From contig JALUXC010000023.1 in NCBI GenBank assembly GCA_027019165.1, forward strand, positions 1 to 64,000: a stretch of DNA of 64,000 nucleotides. The letters are read 5' to 3'. Each line of letters opens with the position of its first letter. Position 1 is the first letter of the stretch. This DNA is from Pseudophaeobacter sp. (lineage in GTDB: Bacteria > Pseudomonadota > Alphaproteobacteria > Rhodobacterales > Rhodobacteraceae). The position numbers and the translations under genes are program-made. Below the pieces are notes generated by a model. That model saw nothing but the letters and a program-made list of their open reading frames with translations. It did no database searches and had not been told where the DNA came from. This document shows, piece after piece, positions 53,927 to 61,914 of the stretch.

Positions 53927-54991
53927 GTGTCCCTCACCCGTGAAACTGTCCTCGAGGCACTGAAGACCATCACCGACCCCGCAAGCGGCAGCGATATCGT
54001 CGCAGCGGGCATCGTGCGCGCATTGAACATCGAAGGGGCAGAGGTCCGTTTCGTACTGGAGATCGATCCGGCCCGCGCCAAGACCTATGAACCCATCCGG
54101 GATGAGGCCGAGGCCAAGGTCAAGGCGCTGCCCGGCGTCGAGAAAATCTCTGCTCTCTTGACCGCTCATTCCGACAAGGCGCCGCCGGATCTGAAACCCA
54201 AGAAAGCCGCGCAGCCTCAGGGGCCGCAGAAGATCCCCGGTGTGGACCGCATCCTTGCCGTGGCCTCGGGCAAGGGCGGTGTTGGCAAGTCCACGGTTTC
54301 GGCCAACCTCGCCTGCGCGCTGGCCGCCGAAGGGCGCCGCGTGGGTCTCTTGGATGCCGACGTCTATGGCCCATCGCAGCCGCGCATGCTGGGCGTCTCT
54401 GGCCGCCCAGCCAGCCCCGATGGCAAGACCATCCTGCCCATGCGCAACCATGGCGTCACCATGATGTCCATCGGCCTCATGACCAACGAAGATCAGGCAG
54501 TGGTCTGGCGCGGCCCGATGCTGATGGGCGCGCTGCAGCAGATGATGATGCAGGTGCAATGGGGCGCGCTGGATGTGTTGATCGTGGACCTGCCGCCCGG
54601 CACGGGCGATGTGCAGATGACCCTTGCGCAGAAGGCCCATGTGGACGGCGCCATCGTGGTCTCGACCCCGCAGGACGTCGCCCTGATCGACGCCCGCAAG
54701 GGGATCGACATGTTCAGGCAACTGCATGTGCCGATCGTGGGCCTGATCGAGAATATGTCGACCCACATCTGCTCCAACTGCGGCCACGAAGAACACATCT
54801 TTGGCCATGGCGGTGTTGCAGCCGAGGCGAAAAAGCTGAACGTGCCGCTGCTATCGGAAATCCCGTTGCATCTGGATGTGCGCCTTGCGGCTGATGGCGG
54901 CGCGCCGGTGGTGGTCAGCAAGCCGGACAGCCCACAGGCCAAGGCCTTCCAAGATGTCGCGAAGGGCCTGATCGAGCGGGGTGCCGCATGA
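53927..54991 (+). CDS. mrp: Mrp/ApbC (Ind1-like) Fe-S cluster carrier P-loop ATPase
   Basis: 354 aa with GTG start (AAGGAG 9 nt upstream). N-terminal MIP18/DUF59 domain (ITDPASGSDIVAAGIVRAL), P-loop SGKGGVGKSTVSANLA, and the cluster-binding CSNC pair in HICSNCGHEEHIFG near the C-terminus. It assembles and hands over 4Fe-4S clusters. Here it is grouped with a biotin/lipoate-ligase-like gene and DUF6505, next to FDH, which carries at least five clusters; it probably serves that enzyme. Confidence 0.93.
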   Translation: MSLTRETVLEALKTITDPASGSDIVAAGIVRALNIEGAEVRFVLEIDPARAKTYEPIRDEAEAKVKALPGVEKISALLTAHSDKAPPDLKPKKAAQPQGPQKIPGVDRILAVASGKGGVGKSTVSANLACALAAEGRRVGLLDADVYGPSQPRMLGVSGRPASPDGKTILPMRNHGVTMMSIGLMTNEDQAVVWRGPMLMGALQQMMMQVQWGALDVLIVDLPPGTGDVQMTLAQKAHVDGAIVVSTPQDVALIDARKGIDMFRQLHVPIVGLIENMSTHICSNCGHEEHIFGHGGVAAEAKKLNVPLLSEIPLHLDVRLAADGGAPVVVSKPDSPQAKAFQDVAKGLIERGAA

Positions 54992-55704
54992 GCGAGACGG
55001 CCCTCGCACTCTCTTTTCCGCCCCTGATGTCGGGCGAGGCCGTGACTGGCCTTGAGGATCCGTTCGAGACCGCCTGCAAGCGGGCGGTTCTGGGCTGTGA
55101 TGCGGGCCTCGTGGTCTATAACCTCGCCCCGGACATGGTGCGCGCCGCACTGGTCTTTGCCCCCGAGGTGCCGCTGGCGCAGGCCATGGCCATGCTGCCG
55201 ACCTGCGGTGTGGGCTTCCAGAACGCCCTTGGCGCGCTGGCCCCGCCCGAGGTGGCGGTGCATCTGGAATGGGGCGGCGCCATCCGTATCAACGGTGCCC
55301 GCTGCGGCGCCTTGCGCGCTGCCGCCAGCACATCGGACCCTGCCGAGGTGCCGGACTGGCTTGTGATTGGGCTCGCACTGCCGCTCTGGCCCGCCGATGG
55401 CGACGGCGGCGACACGCCCGATCAGACTGCGCTATATGCCGAAGGCTGCGCCGATGTGGAGGCCCCTGCCCTGGTGGAAAGCTGGGCGCGCCACTGCCTC
55501 CATTGGATCAACCGCTGGGAAGAAGAAGGCGCCAAGCAGCTGCACGCTGACTGGCGCGAGTTGGCCCATGGCATTGGCGAGCCGGTGCAGCAGGGCGGGT
55601 TCAGCGGCACCTTCCTTGGCATCGATGAAGCCTTTGGCATGCTTTTGCGCGACGACGAGACCACTCACCTCATCCCTCTGACAGAACTTCTGGAGACCCC
55701 GTAA
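54988..55704 (+). CDS. Biotin/lipoate A/B protein ligase-like protein (BPL_LplA_LipB_2 / DUF4444)
   Basis: 238 aa. Ligase-like core (PFETACKRAVLGCDAGLVVYNLAPDMVRAALVFAPEVPLAQAMAMLP.. AVHLEWGGAIRINGARCGALR) followed by a DUF4444-type tail (GEPVQQGGFSGTFLGIDEAFGMLLRDD..LIPLTELL). Several classic biotin-ligase residues (the GRGRxGR loop) are absent, so it may bind rather than ligate a cofactor. Overlaps mrp by 4 bp and DUF6505 by 1 bp. The link to formate dehydrogenase is by conserved neighbourhood only. Confidence 0.78.
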   Translation: MSETALALSFPPLMSGEAVTGLEDPFETACKRAVLGCDAGLVVYNLAPDMVRAALVFAPEVPLAQAMAMLPTCGVGFQNALGALAPPEVAVHLEWGGAIRINGARCGALRAAASTSDPAEVPDWLVIGLALPLWPADGDGGDTPDQTALYAEGCADVEAPALVESWARHCLHWINRWEEEGAKQLHADWRELAHGIGEPVQQGGFSGTFLGIDEAFGMLLRDDETTHLIPLTELLETP

Positions 55705-56183
55705 TGCAACTGGCCCGCGCCATCCATTTCGACGAAAGCGATCAAAACGTCTTTGCCAGCCCGGCCCGCACCGGAGAGTGGTGTATCTCAGGGGGGTTCG
55801 AGTTCTCCAACTGGGGCGAAGCGGATCTGACAGGCAAGCAGCGCCAGGCCTTTGCCAATGGCTGGATGGGGCTGGAAACCGGCGGGCGGGTGACCTTTGT
55901 GGCCGTAACCAAGATCGAAGAGGCGGAGCTTGAGACGCTGACGGACCTTCTGGCGCATCATTTCATGACCTACTACGGCGCACCGGATGTGGCCGCCGCC
56001 CGCCCTGTGGCGGCCGAAGAGATCGCCCATATGGCGGAGCTCTGCGCCGATCACGCGCCCAACACGCTGCTGACCGTGATGCGAGAGCTGACCGAGGCCG
56101 GCGTGCGTGAAAGCTACCGCATGATCGAGGCGCAATCGGCCGGCCTGGAGCAATTCGCCATCCACGGCGACATCGAGGGCTAA
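55704..56183 (+). CDS. DUF6505 family protein
   Basis: 159 aa. Opens with the family pattern MQLARAIHFDESDQNVFASPARTGEWCISGGFEFSN, followed by FANGWMGLETGGRVTFVAVTKIEEAE. It is found beside mrp and ligase-like genes in FDH clusters of alphaproteobacteria. Cytosolic, no catalytic motif seen; function unknown. Last gene of the mrp operon, followed directly by a hairpin terminator. Confidence 0.78.
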   Translation: MQLARAIHFDESDQNVFASPARTGEWCISGGFEFSNWGEADLTGKQRQAFANGWMGLETGGRVTFVAVTKIEEAELETLTDLLAHHFMTYYGAPDVAAARPVAAEEIAHMAELCADHAPNTLLTVMRELTEAGVRESYRMIEAQSAGLEQFAIHGDIEG

Positions 56184-56184
56184 A

Positions 56185-56201
56185 GGCGGGGTTCTCCCGC
56201 C
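56185..56201 (+). terminator. Hairpin after DUF6505
   Basis: GGCGGG (56185-56190), 5-nt loop, CCCGCC (56196-56201), starting 1 nt after the stop. A second, tighter inverted repeat, GGATCATG-GG-CATGATCC, follows at 56209-56226. Neither has a U run. Confidence 0.5.
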
Positions 56202-56296
56202 CGTCGCCGGATCATGGGCATGATCCGCTCCCGTTGGGCCGTGCGCCGCTGACGCGGCGCGGGCGTGCTTCAAGAAGGCGGCGAAGATGTCCCAAA

Positions 56297-57247
56297 TCAG
56301 TCCCTATCAGAATGGGGACACTCGAGTTGTCCAGGCTGCGCCGAAGGCGGATTTTGCAAGCTCAGCGCGAAAACGCTTTGTGCAGCGCGGCTTTTGGGAC
56401 AAGGACGTTGCGGTCGCTGTGATTTCACCAAGCCCAAAACCTTCATCAACTCCTTGATCTCACAGATAAATTTGGCGTCGTCCTGTGCTTTCCGTCTATC
56501 CAAGAGATCTACGGCGTCTGCTCCGGCACGGAACCTTAGACGGTCACCAGTCTCATTCGCGGCAAGCCAGATCACCTCAGCAACCGTCTCGGGCTCTGAC
56601 GGGTTTGACGCCAGTTTGCCGAAAACCCGGCCCATGGCTTCGGCCATCGGCGCGTAGTCGGGCAAATTGTCGTCCTGGGCGAAGTCGAAGGAGCTTCCAC
56701 CGAAGTTCGTCCTGATCATCCCCGGTTCGACAATCCGGATATGGATTCCAAGCGGTTCAAGCTCATAGTGAAGCGCTTCGGACAATCCTTCGACCGCGAA
56801 CTTCGTACCGTGATAGAGCGCGCCAAGCGGGAAGGTGATCTGACCACCGATGGAGGAGATGTTGATGATGGTCCCTGCGCGTTTTTCCCGCATATGCGGC
56901 AGGACCGCCTTGGTCACTTCCATGAGACCGATGACATTGGTGTCGAACTGACGCCGGATACGATCCATTGAGAAGGCTTCCAGCGCACCATAAGCACCGT
57001 AGCCTGCGTTATTGACCAAAACATCGATCCTGCCGAACCGGTCGATCCCGGCGATGACCGCCTCGGTGATGGTATCAGGATCGGTCACATCGAGGCGCGT
57101 TACGTGGACATTGTCCAGCTTGGCAACTTCGCCCGCGCGTTCAGGGGACCGCATGGTGGCGACGACGTTCCATCCGTTGGCTTGGAAGTGTTTGGCGGTG
57201 GCTTCGCCAATGCCCGAGGAAGCACCGGTGATCAGAATTGTTTTCAT
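56297..57247 (-). CDS. SDR family oxidoreductase with odd C-terminal extension
   Basis: 316 aa. TGASSGIGEA near residue 7, NNAGYGAYG, and catalytic ISSIGGQITFPLGALYHGTKFAVEG. The family-like part ends near KFICEIKELMKVLG. The last ~43 residues (starting LVKSQRPQRPCPKSRAAQ) are Pro/Arg/Ser-rich and look like translated spacer, which suggests loss of the original stop codon or an insertion junction. It lies 15 nt after the second SDR in the same operon. Region base composition is lower in GC than the FDH genes. Confidence 0.82.
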   Translation of the reverse strand: MKTILITGASSGIGEATAKHFQANGWNVVATMRSPERAGEVAKLDNVHVTRLDVTDPDTITEAVIAGIDRFGRIDVLVNNAGYGAYGALEAFSMDRIRRQFDTNVIGLMEVTKAVLPHMREKRAGTIINISSIGGQITFPLGALYHGTKFAVEGLSEALHYELEPLGIHIRIVEPGMIRTNFGGSSFDFAQDDNLPDYAPMAEAMGRVFGKLASNPSEPETVAEVIWLAANETGDRLRFRAGADAVDLLDRRKAQDDAKFICEIKELMKVLGLVKSQRPQRPCPKSRAAQSVFALSLQNPPSAQPGQLECPHSDRD

Positions 57248-57261
57248 GGAATCTCTCTTTT

Positions 57262-58131
57262 TCAGGCGTTGAGCTTGAGCATGTCTTCGATGCCAAAGCT
57301 GGTCATGACAGTGCGGGTGACGTCGTGAAGAACATCGTTGTAGCGTTCGATCTGAGGGCCAACGCCCACATGATCCACAACAGTCCGGAACGGCTTTTGC
57401 CCAAAGGGCATTTCGAGCAGATCGACGACCGCTTCGGCAATCCGCTCCGGGCGTTGATCAGGTGTCGCGTCCAGCATCTGGGCCAAACCGACCGCCGACA
57501 TCGCGGGTACGGCTGCAAATTCCCCGTACTGCGCCTCGCGCTTTGGATCGTTCGGGGCAACCATCCCATCGAAAAAGGCAGTCGGCATGGCGCCGGGTTC
57601 GATAATGCAGGATTCTATCCCGAAGCCGGACAACTCTGTTCTGTAGCATTCTACGATTGCTTCGAGCGCCCATTTCGAAGCCGCATAGGTTCCATAAAAC
57701 GGCGTTGCAATTCTGCCTATCAGGCTGGAGGTATGAAGAACTGTCCCCCGCTTCTGCGCTCTCATGTGGGGCAATGCTGCACGCATGACGCGCTGAACAC
57801 CCATGACGTTCACATCGAAAACGCGGGCCATATCCTCGGGCGTCATCAACTCCTGAATACCGTAAGAGCCGATCCCGGCATTGCTGAACAAAACGTCGAT
57901 GCCAGTAAGATGGGCGATGGCCTGTGCCACCCCCCGCTCGGTGCTGGCGGTATCGGTCACGTCCATTGCGACGATCAACGCCCCCGCCGCTTCAAGCTCC
58001 GCAACTGTATCGACGTTTTTTCCGTCGCGGCTTCGAACACTTCCAGCAACCTGATAGCCTTTTTCCAGAAGCGCCAAGGCTGTTGGCTTTCCAAACCCGC
58101 CTGCAATACCGGTGATCATGACCTTCTGCAT
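57262..58131 (-). CDS. SDR family oxidoreductase
   Basis: 289 aa. TGIAGGFG near residue 7, GSVRSRDGKN cofactor loop suggesting NADP(H), FSNAGIGSYG, and catalytic TSSLIGRIATPFYGTYAASKWALE. First gene of a two-SDR operon, divergent from an AraC-type regulator. Substrate unknown; paired SDRs under AraC control are often involved in detoxification of carbonyl compounds. Confidence 0.85.
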   Translation of the reverse strand: MQKVMITGIAGGFGKPTALALLEKGYQVAGSVRSRDGKNVDTVAELEAAGALIVAMDVTDTASTERGVAQAIAHLTGIDVLFSNAGIGSYGIQELMTPEDMARVFDVNVMGVQRVMRAALPHMRAQKRGTVLHTSSLIGRIATPFYGTYAASKWALEAIVECYRTELSGFGIESCIIEPGAMPTAFFDGMVAPNDPKREAQYGEFAAVPAMSAVGLAQMLDATPDQRPERIAEAVVDLLEMPFGQKPFRTVVDHVGVGPQIERYNDVLHDVTRTVMTSFGIEDMLKLNA

Positions 58132-58293
58132 GTCGGTCTCCCCTATTGTGACATGATCACGTTAGTCGCAGCGGGAGCTTCATTCCTTCCAGATCAACCA
58201 GAATACTTGCCTGATCCTCTGATCTTTCAGTTTTTTGTTATGAGAGCATGGATCGTGATGGTATCGATAGTCGTTCTGTTGGAGGCCAAGTTC

Positions 58294-59184
58294 ATGACAA
58301 GCAAAGCCCTGTTGTCGCACGTTACTGCACTGCTTGATCAGTCGGGGGTTGATGAAGGCGGGCTCGATCATCTGCACAGCGGGACACACCTGCTGCGGCA
58401 TCACGCACCGACCAACCTCAATGCGACCGTCTACCGACCTCTTCTTTGTCTCGTCCTGCGAGGCGCAAAACAAGTTGGCTCCAACGCCCGAACAATGACG
58501 GTCGGTGCAGGTCAGTCCCTTATCGTGAGCCATACCATACCAGTCGTCTCGCGGATTACTGAGGCGTCGTCGGACGTCCCTTACACAGCCTTGGTTTTTC
58601 CACTCGATCTCGATCTTCTCCGGTCATTGGCCCCGGCGGTGTCACCGGCAATGACTGTGGCCTCCGCTGATCCGTTCTCGATCTGCCTGAGTGATACCGA
58701 TCCCGGTCTGGAAGACGCGCTTCTGCGCTTTTTCCTTCAATGCGAGGACGAGGAGACGCGACAATTGTTGGCTCCGATCACGGTGCGCGAAATTCACGCC
58801 AGACTCCTGATCGGACAACATGCGCAGATCCTGCATAGACTTCTCTGGCATGAAAGCTCCGCCAATCGCATCTTTCTGGCAACAAGAGACATCCAGGCCA
58901 ATCTGTCGGAAACCATCGTCGTCGGGAAACTCGCCCAGAGGGTAGGAATGAGCAACTCAACGTTCTTTGAGCAGTTCAAAGCTGTGACTGGCACATCGCC
59001 GCTTCAATACCAAAAGGACTTGCGTTTGCTGAAGGCCAGGGATGATCTGCGGACGAGCCGTGCCAAGGTTTCAGAAATCGCCTTTTCCGTGGGCTATGAA
59101 AGTCCAGCACAGTTCTCTCGGGAATACTCGCGCAAGTTTGGCAGGTCGCCGAGGCAAGACCGCGCGTTTGAGCCAGTCGACTGA
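58294..59184 (+). CDS. AraC family transcriptional regulator (AraC_N type)
   Basis: 296 aa from ATG 58294, chosen for the GGAGG 8 nt upstream. N-terminal AraC_N cupin-like domain (TVYRPLLCLVLRGAKQVGSNARTMTVGAGQSLIVSHTIPVVSRI) and two C-terminal HTHs (VGKLAQRVGMSNSTFFEQFKAVTGTSPLQYQ, VSEIAFSVGYESPAQFSREYSRKFG). Divergent from two SDR genes; the 162-bp gap holds the inverted repeat GTGA-N5-TCAC (58148-58160), a possible binding site. Probably activates the SDR operon in response to a small ligand. Confidence 0.85.
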   Translation: MTSKALLSHVTALLDQSGVDEGGLDHLHSGTHLLRHHAPTNLNATVYRPLLCLVLRGAKQVGSNARTMTVGAGQSLIVSHTIPVVSRITEASSDVPYTALVFPLDLDLLRSLAPAVSPAMTVASADPFSICLSDTDPGLEDALLRFFLQCEDEETRQLLAPITVREIHARLLIGQHAQILHRLLWHESSANRIFLATRDIQANLSETIVVGKLAQRVGMSNSTFFEQFKAVTGTSPLQYQKDLRLLKARDDLRTSRAKVSEIAFSVGYESPAQFSREYSRKFGRSPRQDRAFEPVD

Positions 59185-59465
59185 GGCCATTTTGAGAGCG
59201 GCAAAAGTTGGTCGCGCTTCTTTGACCAGCTGCGTTCAGAGTCCGCGGCGCGCAGCGGAATTTCCATGCGATTGACCGAAATGACGCATACCGTGTCTCG
59301 TGCTGACTGGCACTGGCCAAAGCCGGGCGAAGGGTAAGATCGCATGGGTCTCGTGAATATGGGTTCGTATTTCCGCTCGGGAATATGTCGTCAGCAGCTG
59401 TTTTGTGACCTGTTTGTCTTGAAAATCCGATAGTCTCCCAAAGAAAGAAGGAGCAGATCACAGGC
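59185..59465. other. 281-bp intergenic stretch
   Basis: Between the AraC gene and the TPR gene, both plus strand. No supported frame, hairpin-plus-U terminator or clear promoter was found. Base composition is lower in GC than in the flanking chromosome genes and it may be the right junction of an acquired segment. Confidence 0.4.
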
Positions 59466-60014
59466 ATGGACGTCAATGCTTTACAAATGGCCCTGACCCA
59501 AGGGGATTGGGCCCGGGCCGAGGCTTTGTTGTCGCCCCTTGCGCAAAGACCGGATGCGCATGTGTCCATACTCTACAATTTTGGAAAAGTGTTGCTTGAG
59601 TTAGGCCGGTTTCGTGACGCCTCGGCTGCCCTGACACGCGCTGTTGAGACAACGCCCGATCACGCGAATGCCTGGTTCGAACTGGGTCGGGCGTCGCTTG
59701 CGGACAGTGATTTTGAACAAGCTCTTGAGGCTTTTGGAGCCGCCGCCCGCCTGATGCCGGAAGACCCCGATTGCTGGCGCAACCTCGGGCGTGTCGCCCT
59801 TCGGCTGGGAAAGTACGAGATCGCTCAGACCGCCTGGCAAAGGTTTCCCGGCGACCCCGAGGCGGCGCTTGCACTTTATCGCGTAGCTGCAGAAACCGGG
59901 GCAGCAGAGGCCAGTGAGATGCGGCAGGCTTTGCTCCAGCATCACCCCGACAGGGCGCAGGTGATCAAGACCCTGGTACGGGTCGCGCGCGGCTCCATCC
60001 CCTTGGACCTGTGA
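59466..60014 (+). CDS. TPR repeat protein
   Basis: 182 aa, about three tetratricopeptide repeats (LYNFGKVLLELGRFRDASAALTRAVETTPDH, AWFELGRASLADSDFEQALEAFGAAARLMPED, CWRNLGRVALRLGKYEIAQTAWQRF). No signal peptide or catalytic domain. GGAG lies 14 nt before ATG, a weak arrangement. TPR proteins mediate protein contacts; partners unknown. Converges on a small secreted protein gene with a 6-bp gap. Confidence 0.75.
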   Translation: MDVNALQMALTQGDWARAEALLSPLAQRPDAHVSILYNFGKVLLELGRFRDASAALTRAVETTPDHANAWFELGRASLADSDFEQALEAFGAAARLMPEDPDCWRNLGRVALRLGKYEIAQTAWQRFPGDPEAALALYRVAAETGAAEASEMRQALLQHHPDRAQVIKTLVRVARGSIPLDL

Positions 60015-60020
60015 AATCGG

Positions 60021-60332
60021 TCAACCGTTTTCTGACAGCAGAACAAACCCGGTCGCAGCGTCATCCGCAGCGCGCTGGAACATGACGCGACATGCCTCAC
60101 GCTGCTGCAGCGTCTCAAATCCGGTACGCTGTGCGGCAGAGCATTTGATGAGAAAAGCCGAAGGCAGATCAAATTCCGACACGCACCAGCTTTCATCCAG
60201 CCCGGTCGGATAGCCTGTCATCATCCAATGCATACAGCTCGCACGCTTTTGCTCATAGAGATCTGCGCCCTGATCCTGCGCCGTTGCAGGGCCTGCGCCC
60301 ATCAAAAAGACTATGGTGACAAGGGGCCTGAT
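60021..60332 (-). CDS. Small secreted cysteine-containing protein, unusual start
   Basis: About 103 aa if it starts at an ATC (60330-60332), or 93 aa from ATG 60302. The ATC start has AAGGA 9 nt upstream and restores a full signal peptide (IRPLVTIVFLMGAGPATAQ), which the ATG truncates to almost nothing. Mature part has four to five Cys (SCMHWMM.. DESWCVSEF..LIKCSAAQRTG..REACRVMF). No family recognised. Monocistronic, antiparallel to the TPR gene. Confidence 0.55.
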   Translation of the reverse strand: MRPLVTIVFLMGAGPATAQDQGADLYEQKRASCMHWMMTGYPTGLDESWCVSEFDLPSAFLIKCSAAQRTGFETLQQREACRVMFQRAADDAATGFVLLSENG

Positions 60333-60394
60333 GTTCCGCGATCCTTTCTGCCGATGGCAAAAAGTGTCACATAATTTTCACAAAATCGCAAATA

Positions 60395-61087
60395 TCAGTG
60401 TCGGAATTTCTTGCGATAGACGCCGCGCTGCTCAGAGAGATCCTTTTGCAAGGCAGCATTGCGCAGGATTTGATCATCCGTCATGACATCGACCTCAAGC
60501 GATTGCATGTCACGCGGAAAGGCAAAAACCTGGGCCACCGGAGTGCCTTTGGGTAGCCTCCCGGAAAACGCCCGGTCGTGCCACAAGGCCGGAAAATGAA
60601 CATAGCCATCGCGAAAGAGGTCACAATCCACGATCCCGGAGAGGGTGCGAAACGGCAGATCCTCGCGGTTGAGCGGGTGGGTGAACAATAGCGACCATCC
60701 TGCAGGCGCCTCCAAGGTCCAGAAATTGAGAAATTTGATCACCGCGCCCGAGGCCAATCTGAAGGGCGCACCCGTAGCCTGTTCCGGGACGTGAAGACCC
60801 ACGGGCGCGCGGGAAATGCGGGCGTCCTCAAGGATCGGCGGATCCCAATCCCAGGACATCTGCCCCTCCGCGATCACCAGATCGGTCGCCAGGGGAATGA
60901 TAACCCCGCCCGACAGGGCATCGATGATCGGGGGGCAGTGTTTCAGGGTACGAACAGCTTCGCCGCCAAGGGTCTTGGCCGCGACCTCGGATGGCATCGT
61001 CCTGAGCCAGTCCGGCACCGCCTTTGACCCGGGAACAGGTTCGGGCAAGAGATGCCGCAACGCCGGGTGGCACCGCGCCTTGATCAC
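60395..61087 (-). CDS. Conserved protein of unknown function (DUF6065-like)
   Basis: 230 aa, no signal peptide or TM. Recognisable stretches are KHCPPIIDALSGGVIIPLATD, the Trp-rich MSWDWDPP, FLNFWTLEAPAGWSLLFTHPLNREDLPF, GTPVAQVFAFPRDMQ and the C-terminal GVYRKKFRH. This pattern is shared by uncharacterised marine bacterial and phage proteins; the DUF6065 assignment is tentative. Its start overlaps the potC-like stop by 4 bp, so it is the last gene of the polyamine-type transporter operon. Confidence 0.6.
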   Translation of the reverse strand: MIKARCHPALRHLLPEPVPGSKAVPDWLRTMPSEVAAKTLGGEAVRTLKHCPPIIDALSGGVIIPLATDLVIAEGQMSWDWDPPILEDARISRAPVGLHVPEQATGAPFRLASGAVIKFLNFWTLEAPAGWSLLFTHPLNREDLPFRTLSGIVDCDLFRDGYVHFPALWHDRAFSGRLPKGTPVAQVFAFPRDMQSLEVDVMTDDQILRNAALQKDLSEQRGVYRKKFRH

Positions 61088-61914
61088 GCGCGCGCCTCCT
61101 TGCGTGACAGCACCGCATGAGCCGTTGCAAAGACAACCGTCAGCAGGATGATGATCGTGCCCACCGCGTTGATGACAGGCGGGTGCCCATTGGGGTTCCG
61201 CGCCATTGCGCCGATCTCGGTGGCAAAGGTGCAGGATCCCCCCTTGGCGAACATGGTGGTGTTGTAGTTTTCCATCGAGGCCATGAAAGCGATCACCCCG
61301 GCCGAGATCAAGGCTGGCAGCAGGTATGGCAGTGTCAGGCGGCGAAACACGCGGAACGGCGATGCCCCCAGATCAAGCGCGGCCTCTTCCAGCTCTACCG
61401 GCTGGCGCTGCAGCCGTGCCATCAGGATCAGCATTGGATAGCCGGCGACAAAGGTCGTTTGCGCCATGATGATGGTGAAGAGGCCGGCGTTGACCCCGAG
61501 CCGCCCCCAAAAGACCAGCGCAGACAGGCCCAGGACAATGCCCGGCGCCAGCATGGGCGACAGCAGAACCCACCACAGCAGACCATTGGCCCGTGATCGC
61601 CAGCGGGTCAGCAAGACGGCTCCGGCAAGCCCGAGGAGCAGGGAAACCGGGACGACGAAACCGGCCACATAGAGCGAATTTCCAAAGCAGGCGACAAACC
61701 GGTCCCTGTCCAGAACACGCAGCACGGGGTCTTGGCGCAGGGTGGCTTCGTCCACCCAGAAAAAGTTGTACCACTTGCCGGTCAAGCCGCGCCATTCCGT
61801 GATCGACGGGGGCGACATGTCGTTAAAGGACGACAGGATCATCAGGATCAGCGGGCCAAACATGAACAGAAGAAAAGCCCATGTATAGGCGGTGAGGAGG
61901 CGTTGCGATGTCAT
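61084..61914 (-). CDS. potC: ABC transporter permease, PotC-like (spermidine/putrescine family)
   Basis: 276 aa from ATG 61914, which overlaps the potB-like stop (ATGA). Six hydrophobic segments and the EAA loop ELEEAALDLGASPFRVFRRLTLPYLLPAL that contacts the ATPase. It contains FNDMSPPSITEWRGLTGKWYNFFW after TM1, as in PotC. Pairs with the potB-like subunit; ligand inferred from the family to be a polyamine or related cation. Confidence 0.88.
   Translation of the reverse strand: MTSQRLLTAYTWAFLLFMFGPLILMILSSFNDMSPPSITEWRGLTGKWYNFFWVDEATLRQDPVLRVLDRDRFVACFGNSLYVAGFVVPVSLLLGLAGAVLLTRWRSRANGLLWWVLLSPMLAPGIVLGLSALVFWGRLGVNAGLFTIIMAQTTFVAGYPMLILMARLQRQPVELEEAALDLGASPFRVFRRLTLPYLLPALISAGVIAFMASMENYNTTMFAKGGSCTFATEIGAMARNPNGHPPVINAVGTIIILLTVVFATAHAVLSRKEARA

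Noticed and set aside
53843-54808. Upstream in-frame extension of the TupA-like cytochrome gene
   Set aside because: It runs antisense through the mrp coding sequence and precedes a signal peptide, so it cannot be part of the exported protein.
57238-58293. Upstream in-frame extension of the AraC gene
   Set aside because: It overlaps the divergent SDR gene antisense and lacks AraC character; the GGAGG-preceded ATG at 58294 fits the family length.
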